A program made the translations under genes and the position numbers. Source: Pseudomonas fulva (GTDB lineage: Bacteria; Pseudomonadota; Gammaproteobacteria; Pseudomonadales; Pseudomonadaceae). Taken from it: a stretch of DNA of 64,000 nucleotides. Location: positions 248,001-312,000 of the forward strand of contig NZ_JADNYP010000003.1 in the NCBI RefSeq assembly GCF_015680705.1, written 5' to 3'. Positions 1-9,422 of the stretch are shown here, piece after piece (within the stretch, counting starts at the first letter, position 1; each line of letters starts with the position of its first letter). Below the pieces are notes generated by a model. The model ran no database searches, was not told where the DNA came from, and saw only the letters and a list, made by a program, of their open reading frames with translations.

Positions 1-620
1 AACTGGCCGCCGAGAACCGTGTGCCGGTCGGGCAGGCCGAGCGCCGCGAACTGGATGCCTGGGTCGAGGGCGTGCACCAGGGCGTGGTGGCCGAGGTCAG
101 TCCCAGCCAGGTCTGGGGCGAGGCGATGCTCGAGGAACTGCTCGAGCGCAGCGAGCGGGCGCCGTTGATCCTGGTGCTCGACGGCGTCACCGACCCGCAC
201 AACCTCGGCGCCTGCCTGCGCACCGCCGACGCGGCCGGCGTCACCGCCGTGGTGATCCCCAAGGACAAGTCGGCGACCTTGACTCCAGTGGTGCGCAAGG
301 TCGCCTGCGGCGCCGCGGAAGTCATTCCCCTGGTGGCCGTGACCAACCTGGCCCGTACCCTGGAGAAGCTCCAGCAGCGCGGTCTGTGGGTGGTCGGGAC
401 GGCAGGCGAAGCCGAGCAGCAGATCTACCAGCAGGACCTGACCGGCCCGCTGGTGATGATCATGGGCGCAGAAGGCAAGGGCATGCGCCGGCTTACCCGC
501 GACCATTGCGATTTCCTGGTGAAGTTGCCGATGGCCGGCAGCGTCAGCAGTCTGAATGTGTCCGTCGCCACCGGCGTATGCCTGTTCGAGGCCGTGCGCC
601 AGCGCCAGGCCAAGCCCTGA
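1..620 (+). CDS. rlmB: 23S rRNA (guanosine-2251-2'-O)-methyltransferase, 3' part
   Basis: SpoU/TrmH-family methyltransferase that 2'-O-methylates G2251 in the peptidyl-transferase region of 23S rRNA using SAM. The reading frame is open from the left edge (frame starting at base 3), so the N-terminal RNA-binding domain is cut off by the window. The visible part holds the catalytic SpoU domain with its deep-knot motifs: the N-L-G-A-C-L-R-T stretch near 200-230, the M-G-A-E-G-K-G-M stretch near 463-485, and the closing S-L-N-V-S-V-A-T-G near 549-573. Upstream of rpsF, as in other Pseudomonas. Identity is firm; the true start is not visible. Confidence 0.95.
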   Translation, partial: LAAENRVPVGQAERRELDAWVEGVHQGVVAEVSPSQVWGEAMLEELLERSERAPLILVLDGVTDPHNLGACLRTADAAGVTAVVIPKDKSATLTPVVRKVACGAAEVIPLVAVTNLARTLEKLQQRGLWVVGTAGEAEQQIYQQDLTGPLVMIMGAEGKGMRRLTRDHCDFLVKLPMAGSVSSLNVSVATGVCLFEAVRQRQAKP

Positions 621-722
621 CGGGTTGCCAGGGGAGCCCGCCACCGCTTGCAGCTTGCTTGCAACTGTATGGTGGAGTGCTCCCCGAAGTCACCATCGCT
701 GTTCAAATAATCGCCAATCACC

Positions 723-751
723 TTGCTTGTCCGTCGTGCCTTCTCTACAAT
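723..751 (+). promoter_or_regulatory. Candidate sigma-70 promoter of the rpsF operon
   Basis: TTGCTT (723-728) and TACAAT (746-751) are separated by 17 bp, close to the housekeeping consensus, and lie about 118 bp upstream of rpsF. This would give a leader of about 110 nt. It is the best promoter match between rlmB and rpsF. Assigned by eye. Confidence 0.6.
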
Positions 752-758
752 TGCGCCC

Positions 759-868
759 CTTGCCCGCAGGCAGGTGCGCATGTGCCTTTCTCTTGGCGAG
801 ACATACAGTGTCATTCACTCCTTGTCTGACCAGGTCGCTGGCAGACTACTAACCCGTAAGGAGCATTC
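759..868 (+). promoter_or_regulatory. rpsF mRNA leader, candidate S6:S18 autoregulatory element
   Basis: The leader between the predicted promoter and rpsF is unusually long for a gene with a strong ribosome binding site (AAGGAG, 859-864). It holds a CCCG next to the ribosome binding site. The S6:S18 complex is known to bind a structured leader with a conserved CCG in many bacteria and repress its own mRNA. I can see the CCG but have not established the fold, so this rests on position and family knowledge. Confidence 0.35.
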
Positions 869-1294
869 ATGCGTCATTACGAAATCATCTTCCTGGTCCA
901 CCCTGACCAGAGCGAGCAAGTCGGCGGCATGGTCGAGCGCTACACCAAGCTGATCGAAGAAGATGGTGGCAAGATCCACCGCCTGGAAGACTGGGGCCGT
1001 CGTCAGCTGGCCTACGCGATCAACAACGTTCACAAGGCTCACTACGTGATGCTGAACGTCGAGTGCACCGGCAAGGCCCTGGCCGAGCTGGAAGACAACT
1101 TCCGCTACAACGATGCCGTGATCCGTAACCTGATCATCCGTCGCGACGAAGCCGTCACCGGTCAGTCCGAGATGCTCAAGGCCGAAGAGAACCGCAGCGA
1201 GCGCCGTGAGCGTCGCGAGCGTCCTGAGCATGCCGAGTCCGCCGAAGGCGACGACAGCAATGACAGCGACAACAGCGATAACGCTGACGAGTAA
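869..1294 (+). CDS. rpsF: 30S ribosomal protein S6
   Basis: Small-subunit protein that pairs with S18 on the central domain of 16S rRNA. The 141-residue product opens with the canonical [12 protein letters not shown] strand of the S6 fold. After about residue 105 it continues into a low-complexity tail that is first Arg/Glu-rich, then Asp/Ser/Asn-rich, and ends in Glu. A C-terminal glutamate is the known acceptor for poly-glutamylation by RimK in gamma-proteobacteria. First gene of rpsF-rpsR-DUF2232-rplI, with a strong AAGGAG ribosome binding site. Confidence 0.98.
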   Translation: MRHYEIIFLVHPDQSEQVGGMVERYTKLIEEDGGKIHRLEDWGRRQLAYAINNVHKAHYVMLNVECTGKALAELEDNFRYNDAVIRNLIIRRDEAVTGQSEMLKAEENRSERRERRERPEHAESAEGDDSNDSDNSDNADE

Positions 1295-1323
1295 TCCACG
1301 GACCTTTTTGAGGAGCCCATTAC

Positions 1324-1554
1324 ATGGCACGTTTCTTCCGTCGTCGTAAATTCTGCCGCTTCACCGCCGAAGACGTGAAAGAGATCGACTACAAAGATCT
1401 CAACACCCTGAAAGCTTACGTATCCGAAACCGGCAAGATCGTTCCGAGCCGTATCACCGGTACCAAGGCTCGTTATCAGCGTCAGCTGGCTACCGCTATC
1501 AAGCGCGCCCGCTTCCTGGCCCTGCTGCCCTACACCGACAGCCACGGCCGCTGA
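1324..1554 (+). CDS. rpsR: 30S ribosomal protein S18
   Basis: The 76-residue basic protein binds 16S rRNA together with S6. The start [13 protein letters not shown] and the R-I-T-G-T-K core are standard for the family, and the length is typical. It follows rpsF by 29 bp with an AGGAG ribosome binding site, consistent with co-transcription and joint autoregulation by the S6:S18 complex. Confidence 0.98.
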   Translation: MARFFRRRKFCRFTAEDVKEIDYKDLNTLKAYVSETGKIVPSRITGTKARYQRQLATAIKRARFLALLPYTDSHGR

Positions 1555-1588
1555 GACCGGGCGATCGACAGGTAGCAAGGGATAGAGC

Positions 1589-2482
1589 ATGCGAGCGTTG
1601 GCTGATTTCATCATGCGCGGTCGCGTGCAGGCCACTGTGGTGGTGGTCGGTTGTGCGGCGCTGCCGCTGTTGTTCTGGTTGAGTGCCGCCGCCGGGAGCC
1701 TGGTATTCCTGCGGCGCGGTTTCAAGGACGCCTCCTCGGTCGTCGCCTGGGCATTGCTGCCCGCGCTGGCCTGGTGGGTCTTCGGCGAACCGCGCACCTT
1801 GATGGTGCTGCTGGGAACGCTGGGGCTGGCTGCGCTGCTGCGCGCCGGCCATTCCTGGAGCCGGGTGCTGTTGTACAGCGTCGCCCTGGGCCTGTTGTAC
1901 GGTGTGATCCTGGGTTCGGTGTTCCGCGAACCGATCGAAGCTCTGGCGCGAGCACTTGAAAAAGTCCTGCCGCAGATGCTCGACGGTCTCTACCAGAATC
2001 TTTCGGTAGAGGAGCAAGGCCGTCTGGGAACGCTGATCGTACCGGTGCTCGTCGGCCTGTTCGCGGCGGCCCTGCAGATCGTCACCGTACTGACCCTGAT
2101 GCTGGGGCGGTACTGGCAGGCCGCGTTGTACAACCCGGGTGGTTTCGCGCGCGAGTTTCAGGCGGCGCGGATCCCCCTGGTGCCAGCACTGATACTGCTG
2201 GCGTGCATGTTGTTCGGGCCCAGCTTCGGTTCAGGCCTGGCACTGCTCACGCCGCTGTGCAGTGTGCCGCTCCTGTTCGCAGGCATCGCCCTGCTGCATG
2301 GGCTGGTGGCGCGCAAACGACTGGCCAGGTTCTGGCTGATCGGGATGTACGTAACGCTGGTGCTGTTCATGCAGCTGACCTATCCGTTGCTCGTGGTCTT
2401 GGCCATTGTCGACAGCCTGATTGATTTTCGCGGTCGCACGTCTCCCTCCAAGGGTGACGGTTCCGCGAACGGTGAAGGTTAA
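1589..2482 (+). CDS. DUF2232 family integral membrane protein
   Basis: A 297-residue protein with about eight hydrophobic segments spread over its length and a short hydrophilic C-terminus. It resembles the DUF2232/YybS-type membrane proteins that sit between rpsR and rplI in Pseudomonas. The function is unknown. Its position inside a ribosomal protein operon, 34 bp after rpsR and 20 bp before rplI, implies co-transcription and perhaps growth-linked expression. No catalytic motif is evident. Confidence 0.8.
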   Translation: MRALADFIMRGRVQATVVVVGCAALPLLFWLSAAAGSLVFLRRGFKDASSVVAWALLPALAWWVFGEPRTLMVLLGTLGLAALLRAGHSWSRVLLYSVALGLLYGVILGSVFREPIEALARALEKVLPQMLDGLYQNLSVEEQGRLGTLIVPVLVGLFAAALQIVTVLTLMLGRYWQAALYNPGGFAREFQAARIPLVPALILLACMLFGPSFGSGLALLTPLCSVPLLFAGIALLHGLVARKRLARFWLIGMYVTLVLFMQLTYPLLVVLAIVDSLIDFRGRTSPSKGDGSANGEG

Positions 2483-2502
2483 AAGTTAAGAGGTTTTACC
2501 AA

Positions 2503-2949
2503 ATGGAACTGATCCTGCTGGAAAAAGTCGCCAACCTGGGCAACCTGGGCGATAAAGTCAAAGTAAAAGCCGGCTACGGCCGTAACTTCCTGCTGCCTTT
2601 CGGCAAGGCCGTCGCTGCCAACGCTGCCAACCTGGCTGCGTTCGAAGAGCGTCGCGCCGAGCTGGAAAAAGCTGCTGCCGACCGCAAGGCCTCGGCTGAA
2701 AGCCGCGCTGCCCAACTGGCCGAGCTGGAAGTGACCATCACCGCCACCGCTGGCGATGAAGGCAAGCTGTTCGGTTCGATCGGCACCCACGACATCGCTG
2801 ACGCCCTGACCGCCTCCGGCGTGGAAGTGGCCAAGGCCGAGGTTCGTCTGCCGAACGGCACCATCCGTAACGTCGGCGAATACGACGTTGCCGTGCACCT
2901 GCACAGCGACGTCGAAGCCACCGTTCGCGTGGTCGTCGTCGCCGCCTAA
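2503..2949 (+). CDS. rplI: 50S ribosomal protein L9
   Basis: The 148-residue L9 binds 23S rRNA near the base of the L1 stalk and affects translational fidelity. The N-terminal rRNA-binding domain begins with the typical [13 protein letters not shown] and contains the G-Y-G-R-N-F-L-L-P motif (about residues 25-33). The long connecting helix (about 40-75, Ala/Glu/Lys-rich) and the C-terminal domain follow. Last gene of the ribosomal operon. Confidence 0.98.
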   Translation: MELILLEKVANLGNLGDKVKVKAGYGRNFLLPFGKAVAANAANLAAFEERRAELEKAAADRKASAESRAAQLAELEVTITATAGDEGKLFGSIGTHDIADALTASGVEVAKAEVRLPNGTIRNVGEYDVAVHLHSDVEATVRVVVVAA

Positions 2950-2960
2950 GCTGTACCGAT

Positions 2961-2985
2961 CGGCTGGCTCCCCGCGTGCCAGCCG
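2961..2985 (+). terminator. Hairpin after rplI (weak terminator candidate)
   Basis: CGGCTGGC (2961-2968) pairs perfectly with GCCAGCCG (2978-2985) around a 9-nt loop. No T-run follows, so it may be an attenuator or processing site between rplI and dnaB, not a full intrinsic terminator. Confidence 0.35.
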
Positions 2986-3059
2986 GTTAACATCGGGCAC
3001 GCTCCTGCATCGCAGGTCGTGCCCTTTGTCTTTTTCACCACCCAGATTTTCCAGTGGAC

Positions 3060-4457
3060 ATGAACGAGATCTCCAACTCCGAACAGCTGGACCTGCAAAC
3101 CGCAGCGCTCAAGGTGCCGCCGCATTCCATCGAGGCCGAACAGGCCGTGCTCGGTGGCCTGATGCTGGACAACAATGCCTGGGAGCGAGTGCTGGACCAG
3201 GTCTCGGACGGCGATTTCTACCGTCATGACCATCGCCTGATCTTCCGCGCCATCCACAAGCTGGCGGACCAGAACCAGCCGTTCGACGTGGTCACGCTGC
3301 ACGAGCAGCTAGACAAGGAGGGTCTGTCATCGCAGGTTGGCGGCCTCGGCTACTTGGGCGAGCTGGCCAAGAACACTCCGTCGGTGGCCAACATCAAGGC
3401 CTACGCGCAGATCATCCGCGAGCGGGCGACGCTGCGACAGTTGATCAGCATCAGCAACGACATCGCCGACAATGCCTTCAATCCGCAGGGGCGCAATGCC
3501 GAGGAAATCCTCGACGACGCCGAGCGACAGATCTTCCAGATCGCCGAAGCCCGGCCCAAGACCGGTGGCCCCGTGGGCGTCAACGAGCTGCTGACCAAGG
3601 CCATCGACCGTATCGACACCTTGTTCAACTCCGATAGCGATCTTACCGGGGTGTCCACCGGCTATACCGACCTGGACGAGAAGACCAGCGGGCTGCAACC
3701 TTCCGACCTGATCATCGTTGCCGGGCGTCCGTCGATGGGCAAGACCACCTTCGCCATGAACCTGGTGGAAAATGCCGTGTTGCGCAGCGACAAGGCCGTA
3801 CTGGTGTTCTCGCTGGAGATGCCAGGCGAGTCGCTGATCATGCGTATGCTTTCGTCGCTCGGGCGTATCGACCAGACCAAGGTCCGTTCCGGTCAGCTCG
3901 ACGACGATGACTGGCCGCGCCTCACCTCGGCGGTCAACCTGCTCAACGATCGCAAGCTGTTCATCGACGACACCGCCGGAATCAGCCCGTCGGAAATGCG
4001 CGCGCGTACCCGCCGCCTGGCGCGCGAGCACGGCGAGATCGGGCTGATCATGGTCGACTACCTGCAGCTGATGCAGATTCCCGGTTCGGCCGGCGACAAC
4101 CGCACCAACGAGATTTCGGAGATCTCCCGCTCGCTCAAGGCCCTGGCCAAGGAATTCAACTGTCCGGTCGTCGCCCTGTCGCAGCTCAACCGTTCGCTGG
4201 AGCAGCGCCCCAACAAACGTCCGGTCAACTCGGACCTTCGTGAGTCCGGAGCGATCGAGCAGGATGCCGACGTGATCATGTTCGTCTACCGCGACGAGGT
4301 ATATCACCCGGAGACCGAGCACAAGGGCATTGCCGAAATCATCATCGGCAAACAGCGTAACGGCCCGATCGGCTTCGTACGCCTGGCGTTCATCGGCAAG
4401 TACACGCGGTTCGAGAACCTGGCGCCGGGTAGCTACAACTTCGATGACGATGAGTGA
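3060..4457 (+). CDS. dnaB: Replicative DNA helicase DnaB
   Basis: Hexameric 5'-3' helicase that unwinds DNA at the replication fork and recruits primase. The N-terminal primase-interacting domain (about residues 15-120) is followed by a linker and a RecA-like ATPase. The ATPase has Walker A G-R-P-S-M-G-K-T-T at about 222-230 and a Walker B-type L-I-M-V-D-Y-L-Q-L near 4045-4070. The length of 465 residues is normal and there is no intein. A GTG at 3054 lies two codons upstream in frame; I chose the ATG at 3060, which gives the M-N-E-I start usual for Pseudomonas DnaB. Confidence 0.97.
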   Translation: MNEISNSEQLDLQTAALKVPPHSIEAEQAVLGGLMLDNNAWERVLDQVSDGDFYRHDHRLIFRAIHKLADQNQPFDVVTLHEQLDKEGLSSQVGGLGYLGELAKNTPSVANIKAYAQIIRERATLRQLISISNDIADNAFNPQGRNAEEILDDAERQIFQIAEARPKTGGPVGVNELLTKAIDRIDTLFNSDSDLTGVSTGYTDLDEKTSGLQPSDLIIVAGRPSMGKTTFAMNLVENAVLRSDKAVLVFSLEMPGESLIMRMLSSLGRIDQTKVRSGQLDDDDWPRLTSAVNLLNDRKLFIDDTAGISPSEMRARTRRLAREHGEIGLIMVDYLQLMQIPGSAGDNRTNEISEISRSLKALAKEFNCPVVALSQLNRSLEQRPNKRPVNSDLRESGAIEQDADVIMFVYRDEVYHPETEHKGIAEIIIGKQRNGPIGFVRLAFIGKYTRFENLAPGSYNFDDDE

Positions 4458-4596
4458 TCCGTTCGTCCGTTTCGTAGCCAATCCCTAGCTTGAGCGCTGC
4501 GCATTTCAAGCAGCGGAAGCAGCGCAGCCTCGCATGGATGACAAAGACCTGGTGTGGGTAAATCCGACCATGATGGTCGGATGTGATCAAAATTTG

Positions 4597-4605
4597 TGCT
4601 ATATT
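4597..4605 (+). promoter_or_regulatory. Extended -10 promoter candidate for the YgiQ gene
   Basis: TGC followed by TATATT (4600-4605) forms an extended -10 element 42 bp before the ATG at 4648. No good -35 hexamer is visible 16-18 bp upstream, as is common for extended -10 promoters. Confidence 0.45.
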
Positions 4606-4647
4606 CCGCGCCCGCGATTTCCCTGCACACCAACACCGGTCATTGAC

Positions 4648-6948
4648 ATGCAAGCAGCCAAGCCTCTCTACGACTATCCCAAGTACTGGGCCGAATGCTT
4701 CGGCCCGGCGCCGTTCCTGCCGATGAGCAGGGAGGAGATGGATCAGCTGGGCTGGGACTCCTGCGACATCATCATCGTGACCGGCGACGCCTACGTCGAC
4801 CATCCATCCTTCGGCATGGCGATCATTGGCCGCCTGCTGGAAGCGCAGGGCTTTCGGGTGGGGATCATTGCCCAGCCGAACTGGCAGTCGAAGGACGACT
4901 TCATGAAGCTCGGCGAGCCGAACCTGTTCTTCGGTGTCGCGGCCGGCAACATGGATTCGATGATCAACCGCTACACGGCGGACAAGAAGATCCGCTCCGA
5001 CGATGCCTACACCCCTGGCGGGATGGCCGGCATGCGCCCGGACCGGGCCAGCCTGGTATACAGCCAGCGCTGCAAGGAAGCCTACAAGCATGTGCCGATC
5101 GTGCTCGGTGGCATCGAGGCTTCGCTGCGCCGCATCGCCCATTACGACTACTGGCAGGACAAGGTTCGTCATTCGATTCTGATCGACGCCTGTGCCGATA
5201 TCCTGCTGTTCGGCAACGCCGAGCGCGCAGTGGTCGAAGTGGCCCAGCGACTGGCCTTCGGCGAGAAGATCGAGGACATCACCGATGTGCGCGGCACCGC
5301 CTTCGTACGACGCGATACGCCCGACGGCTGGTACGAGATCGACTCCACGCGCATCGACCGTCCGGGCAAGGTCGACAAGATCATCAACCCGTACGTCAAT
5401 ACCCAGGACATGCAAGCCTGCGCCATCGAGCAAGCCAAGGGCGAAGTGCAGGACCCGAACGAAGCCAAGGTGGTGCAGATCCTGGAAAGCCCGCGCATGA
5501 CGCGTGAAAAGACGGTCATCCGCCTGCCCTCGTTCGAAAAGGTGCGCAATGACCCGGTGCTGTATGCCCATGCCAACCGCGTGCTGCACCTGGAAACCAA
5601 CCCCGGTAACGCTCGTGCGCTGGTGCAGAAGCACGGCGAAGCAGATGTCTGGTTCAACCCGCCGCCGATTCCCATGAGCACCGAGGAAATGGACTATGTG
5701 TTCGGCATGCCCTATGCACGCGTGCCGCATCCGGCCTATGGCAAGGCGCGTATCCCGGCCTACGAGATGATCCGTTTCTCGGTGAACATCATGCGTGGCT
5801 GTTTCGGTGGATGCACCTTCTGCTCGATCACCGAGCACGAAGGGCGGATCATCCAGAACCGCTCGCACGACTCGATCCTGCGCGAGATCGAAGAGATGCG
5901 CGACAAGGTGCCGGGCTTCACCGGCGTGGTGTCGGACCTCGGCGGGCCGACGGCCAACATGTACCGCATCGCGTGCAAGAGTCACGACATCGAGAAGCAT
6001 TGCCGCAAGCCGTCCTGTGTGTTCCCAGGCATCTGCGAGAACCTCGATACCGACCACAGCTCGCTGATCTCGCTGTACCGCAAGGCCCGTGCGCTGCCGG
6101 GCGTAAAGAAGATCCTGATCGCCTCGGGCCTGCGTTATGACCTGGCTGTCGAATCGCCCGAGTACGTCAAGGAGCTGGTGACCCATCACGTCGGTGGCTA
6201 CCTGAAGATCGCCCCGGAGCATACCGAGCGTGGTCCGCTGGACAAGATGATGAAGCCTGGCATTGGCACCTATGACCGCTTCAAGCGCATGTTCGAGAAG
6301 TTCTCGAAAGAAGCGGGCAAGGAGCAGTACCTGATTCCGTACTTCATCGCCGCGCATCCAGGCACGACCGACGAAGACATGATGAACCTGGCGCTCTGGC
6401 TCAAGGGCAACGGCTTCCGCGCCGACCAGGTGCAGGCGTTCTACCCCTCGCCCATGGCATCGGCTACCGCCATGTACCATTCGGGCAAGAACCCGCTGCG
6501 CAAGGTCACCTACAAGAGCGAAGGCGTGGAAATCGTCAAGAGCGAGGCGCAGCGACGCCTGCACAAGGCATTCCTGCGCTATCACGATCCCAAGGGTTGG
6601 CCGATGCTGCGCGAAGCCCTGGAACGCATGGGGCGAAGCGACCTGATCGGGCCGGGCAAACACCAGCTGGTCCCGCTGCACCAGCCCCAGACAGACAGCT
6701 ACCAGAGCGCGCGACGCAAGAACTCGACGCCCTCGGGCAGCCACAAGGTGGGCAAGGAGCAGAAGATCCTCACTCAGCACAACGGCCTGCCGCCACGCGC
6801 CAGTGACGGCAGCAAGCCATGGGACAAGCGTGAACAGGCCAAGGCCGAGGCTTTCGCGCGCAACCAGAAGGCGGCCAAGGAACGCAAGGAGGCGACCAAG
6901 GGCGGCAAGGCTAACCGCAAGCAGCGCCAGCCAGTCCTGCCGCGCTGA
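4648..6948 (+). CDS. YgiQ family radical SAM protein
   Basis: Large (766-residue) radical-SAM protein of the YgiQ/UPF0313 family, whose substrate is not established. A domain of about 370 residues precedes the radical-SAM core, whose [4Fe-4S] cysteines are C385, C389 and C392 (C-x3-C-x2-C). The last 110 residues are basic and low-complexity (Lys/Arg/Gln/Ala). The frame extends upstream to an ATG at 4534, but the extra 38 residues would lie over the extended -10 element, so the M-Q-A-A-K-P start at 4648 is preferred. Monocistronic by context. Confidence 0.92.
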   Translation: MQAAKPLYDYPKYWAECFGPAPFLPMSREEMDQLGWDSCDIIIVTGDAYVDHPSFGMAIIGRLLEAQGFRVGIIAQPNWQSKDDFMKLGEPNLFFGVAAGNMDSMINRYTADKKIRSDDAYTPGGMAGMRPDRASLVYSQRCKEAYKHVPIVLGGIEASLRRIAHYDYWQDKVRHSILIDACADILLFGNAERAVVEVAQRLAFGEKIEDITDVRGTAFVRRDTPDGWYEIDSTRIDRPGKVDKIINPYVNTQDMQACAIEQAKGEVQDPNEAKVVQILESPRMTREKTVIRLPSFEKVRNDPVLYAHANRVLHLETNPGNARALVQKHGEADVWFNPPPIPMSTEEMDYVFGMPYARVPHPAYGKARIPAYEMIRFSVNIMRGCFGGCTFCSITEHEGRIIQNRSHDSILREIEEMRDKVPGFTGVVSDLGGPTANMYRIACKSHDIEKHCRKPSCVFPGICENLDTDHSSLISLYRKARALPGVKKILIASGLRYDLAVESPEYVKELVTHHVGGYLKIAPEHTERGPLDKMMKPGIGTYDRFKRMFEKFSKEAGKEQYLIPYFIAAHPGTTDEDMMNLALWLKGNGFRADQVQAFYPSPMASATAMYHSGKNPLRKVTYKSEGVEIVKSEAQRRLHKAFLRYHDPKGWPMLREALERMGRSDLIGPGKHQLVPLHQPQTDSYQSARRKNSTPSGSHKVGKEQKILTQHNGLPPRASDGSKPWDKREQAKAEAFARNQKAAKERKEATKGGKANRKQRQPVLPR

Positions 6949-7147
6949 TCGAGGGTTGGGCCGGGACGATGTCTTGCGCAGGTTCCCCAGGCCCCTGTGG
7001 CGTTACCCTGGTAGCGCCATCGGTGCTGGTGAAGCGGCTCGCCGTCGAGGCGCCGGACCGGTCACGATAGGGCGCAGCGGCCTCGGGATCGGGTAAGCGA
7101 CGGCGTCCTGAACGAGCTTGCAGGGATATTCGTATGGTTTGCCTTCC

Positions 7148-7735
7148 TCAACCCGGATTGGTCTGGACCCATTTCGGCGCCACTGGCGCCTCGAACCGCT
7201 CCATCGCGTCCAGCAGTTGGTCCGCCTGGTCGCCCAGCAGCAGCATGGCGCGATGCTGCGCACGGACGAAGCCTTCGTCGACGATGTGGTCGAGAAAGCT
7301 GCCGAGTTTCGTGTAGAAGCCGTTCACGTCCAGCAGCCCCAGCGGCTTGGCGTGGTAGCCCAGCTGGCCCCAGGTCCAGACTTCGAACAGCTCTTCGAGC
7401 GTGCCGAGCCCGCCAGGCAGCGCGATGAAAGCGTCGCTCAGCGCTGCCATGCGCGCCTTGCGCGCGTGCATGCCGTCCACCACCTCCAGGCGGGTCAGGC
7501 CGGCATGGCCTATCTCGGCATCCTTGAGACTTTGCGGGATGATCCCGATGACTTCGCCACCAGCAGCCAGGGCCGCATCGGCGACGATCCCCATCAGGCC
7601 GACCGCGCCACCACCGTAGACCAGGGTCAGGCCACGACGGGCAATGGCCTGGCCCAGGGCGATGGCTGCTTCGCGGTAGAGCGGATTGGCGCCAATGCTG
7701 GCGCCACAAAAGACACAGACGGAACGTACGGGCAT
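7148..7735 (-). CDS. LOG family protein (nucleotide 5'-monophosphate phosphoribohydrolase type)
   Basis: A 195-residue Rossmann-fold protein of the TIGR00730/LOG family, whose plant and bacterial members release free bases such as cytokinins from their ribotides. It starts [13 protein letters not shown]. The family signature P-G-G-L-G-T-L-E-E is present near 7400-7430, and the G-G-G-x-x-G-L-M nucleotide loop near 7600. The start at 7735 has a GGAGAA ribosome binding site; an in-frame ATG nine codons upstream has no such support. The natural substrate here is an inference. Confidence 0.9.
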   Translation of the reverse strand: MPVRSVCVFCGASIGANPLYREAAIALGQAIARRGLTLVYGGGAVGLMGIVADAALAAGGEVIGIIPQSLKDAEIGHAGLTRLEVVDGMHARKARMAALSDAFIALPGGLGTLEELFEVWTWGQLGYHAKPLGLLDVNGFYTKLGSFLDHIVDEGFVRAQHRAMLLLGDQADQLLDAMERFEAPVAPKWVQTNPG

Positions 7736-7799
7736 TGTTCTTCTCCACTGAAAGGCCCGCACAGGATAAGGGTCGACACCCTTTCACTCCAGCCAAGCA

Positions 7800-7892
7800 T
7801 CACTCAGGTCGAGCGAATTCGCACACGGCCGCGCCACTGGCGCCACAAGCGTAGGCAGCCAGCAGGCCGCGCATCAAGCTACCAAGGGACAT
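7800..7892 (-). CDS. Small ORF, 30 residues, function unknown
   Basis: A 31-codon reading frame ([14 protein letters not shown], ending F-A-R-P-E) preceded by AGGAG at an 8-nt spacing from the ATG. The Ala/Leu/Gly-rich middle could form a single membrane helix or an amphipathic segment, and there are two Cys. It lies between the LOG gene and azurin, transcribed away from azurin. I do not recognise the product. The strong ribosome binding site is the main reason to call it. Confidence 0.5.
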   Translation of the reverse strand: MSLGSLMRGLLAAYACGASGAAVCEFARPE

Positions 7893-8005
7893 CGCAATTA
7901 CTCCTAAATGATCGATTGTTCGATGGTCCGATAAAAGTGCATGATGTGCCGCAAGATTATCTGCATGCGCCCCATAGAACACTTCAACTGCCCGACTGTG
8001 CATGC

Positions 8006-8019
8006 TTGACCTGGGTCAG
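8006..8019 (+). promoter_or_regulatory. Anr/Fnr-type box upstream of azurin
   Basis: TTGAC-CTGG-GTCAG matches the FNR/ANR consensus TTGAT-N4-ATCAA at the key TTGA/TCA positions. It lies 65 bp upstream of the azurin ATG. In P. aeruginosa azurin is known to respond to ANR, so an oxygen-responsive site here is plausible. Confidence 0.55.
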
Positions 8020-8083
8020 ACGGCAGTCGTTGCTTTCGGGCAGTCTTGCGATGGACAAGAAAACCCTGCCAAGGAGATTCACG

Positions 8084-8533
8084 ATGTTCGCAAAAGCCGT
8101 TGCGGTATCCCTGCTGACGCTCGCCAGTACCTCCCTGCTCGCCGCCGAATGCGCGGTGACTGTCGACTCCACCGACCAGATGACCTATACCACCAAGGAA
8201 TTCACGGTCGACAAGAGCTGCAAGGCGTTCACCGTCACGCTGACTCATTCCGGCAACCTGCCGAAGAATGTCATGGGCCACAACCTGGTCATCAGCAAGA
8301 CCGCGGACATGCAGGCAATTGCCACCGAAGGCATGGGTCAGGGCCTGGACAAGGAATACCTGAAGGCGGACGATCCGCGGATCATCGCCCATACCAAGCT
8401 GATTGGCGCTGCGGAGAAGCAGGACAGCATCACGCTGGACCTGTCCAGGCTCGAAGCCGGCGGTGACTACAGCTTCTTCTGCACCTTCCCTGGCCACGTC
8501 GCGATGATGAAGGGCAAGGTCATCGTCAAGTGA
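8084..8533 (+). CDS. azu: Azurin (periplasmic blue copper protein)
   Basis: Type 1 copper electron-transfer protein of the periplasm, 149 residues before processing. An N-terminal Sec signal (about residues 1-20, ending L-L-A) precedes a mature start A-E-C. The type 1 copper ligands are visible as His66, Cys133, His138 and Met142 in the G-H-N-L and F-F-C-T-F-P-G-H-x3-M motifs. Cys23 and Cys46 fit the conserved disulfide. The ATG at 8084 has AAGGAG at 8071-8076. A candidate Anr box lies upstream and a strong hairpin downstream. Confidence 0.97.
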   Translation: MFAKAVAVSLLTLASTSLLAAECAVTVDSTDQMTYTTKEFTVDKSCKAFTVTLTHSGNLPKNVMGHNLVISKTADMQAIATEGMGQGLDKEYLKADDPRIIAHTKLIGAAEKQDSITLDLSRLEAGGDYSFFCTFPGHVAMMKGKVIVK

Positions 8534-8550
8534 CCGATGGCTGTGACGAA

Positions 8551-8584
8551 CGCGGGGCAAGCCGGTATCCCGGCTTGCCCCGCG
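8551..8584. terminator. Perfect 15-bp hairpin between convergent azurin and nadE
   Basis: CGCGGGGCAAGCCGG (8551-8565) pairs without mismatch with 8570-8584 around a TATC loop. It lies 18 bp after the azurin stop and 8 bp beyond the nadE stop, so it could end both transcripts. T-runs are poor on both sides, which makes it an imperfect intrinsic terminator. Confidence 0.65.
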
Positions 8585-8591
8585 TCGCATT

Positions 8592-9419
8592 TCATGGCGC
8601 GAAAGGCAGTTCGCGCTTGTGCTGGGTCTTGCGATAGGTAGCCACGATGGTGTCGAAGGCTTCCTGGCTGACCGGCTCGCCATGCAGGAAGGCGTCGATG
8701 TCGCGGTAGGTGACGCCATGGGCCAGCTCGTCCGGCTTGCCCGGCGCCAGGTCCTCGAGATCGGCGGTCGGCACTTTTTCCACCAGGGCGTCAGGCGCGC
8801 CGAGACGGCGGGCAATGGCACGTACCTGGTTCTTCACCAGACCGCTCAGAGGCGCCAGGTCACAGGCACCATCGCCGAACTTGGTGAAGAAGCCCATCAC
8901 CGCCTCGGCCGCATGGTCCGTACCGATCACCAGGCCCTGGCAGGCACCAGCGATGGTGTACTGGGCGATCATGCGCATGCGCGCCTTGACGTTGCCGGTC
9001 ACGAAATCGACCAGGCCCGGCGAGCCATCGGCAAGTACCTTGGTCTCGGCCACCAGGCCCTTGACCGCCGGCGCGATGTCGATCGTCTGGACCTCGTCGG
9101 CCTTGATCACATCCAGGCAGGCCTGGGCATCCTTTTCGTCATGCTGCACATGGTAGGGCAGGCGCACCCCGATGAAACGATAGGCCGCGTCGCCGGTTTC
9201 GTCGCGCAGTTCGTTGATCGCGCGCTGGGCCAGCAGCGCGGCGGCCAGCGAGTCGACGCCGCCGCTGATCCCCAGCACCAGTGTCTTGAGCCTGGCATCG
9301 GCCAGGCGCTGCTTGATGAACGTCACCCGTCGGGCGATCTCGCGATCGAGGGCGGCGTCGTCGGCGAACGGGGGCTGCACCTTCAGTTGCTGGGCAATTT
9401 CGCGCTGGACGGCTTGCAT
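8592..9419 (-). CDS. nadE: Ammonia-dependent NAD synthetase
   Basis: Amidates nicotinate adenine dinucleotide to NAD+ using ATP and ammonia. At 275 residues it is the short form, with no glutaminase domain. The ATP-pyrophosphatase P-loop S-G-G-V-D-S is at residues 52-57, and the C-terminal [11 protein letters not shown] stretch is typical of the family. It starts 3 bp after the pncB stop, so the two NAD salvage genes form one operon. Confidence 0.96.
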   Translation of the reverse strand: MQAVQREIAQQLKVQPPFADDAALDREIARRVTFIKQRLADARLKTLVLGISGGVDSLAAALLAQRAINELRDETGDAAYRFIGVRLPYHVQHDEKDAQACLDVIKADEVQTIDIAPAVKGLVAETKVLADGSPGLVDFVTGNVKARMRMIAQYTIAGACQGLVIGTDHAAEAVMGFFTKFGDGACDLAPLSGLVKNQVRAIARRLGAPDALVEKVPTADLEDLAPGKPDELAHGVTYRDIDAFLHGEPVSQEAFDTIVATYRKTQHKRELPFAP

Positions 9420-9422
9420 GGG

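Noticed and set aside
4390..6780. A 796-codon open frame antisense to the YgiQ gene.
   Set aside because: High-GC genomes give long antisense frames. The composition is His/Arg/Ala-heavy without motifs, and the plus-strand radical-SAM motif is clear.
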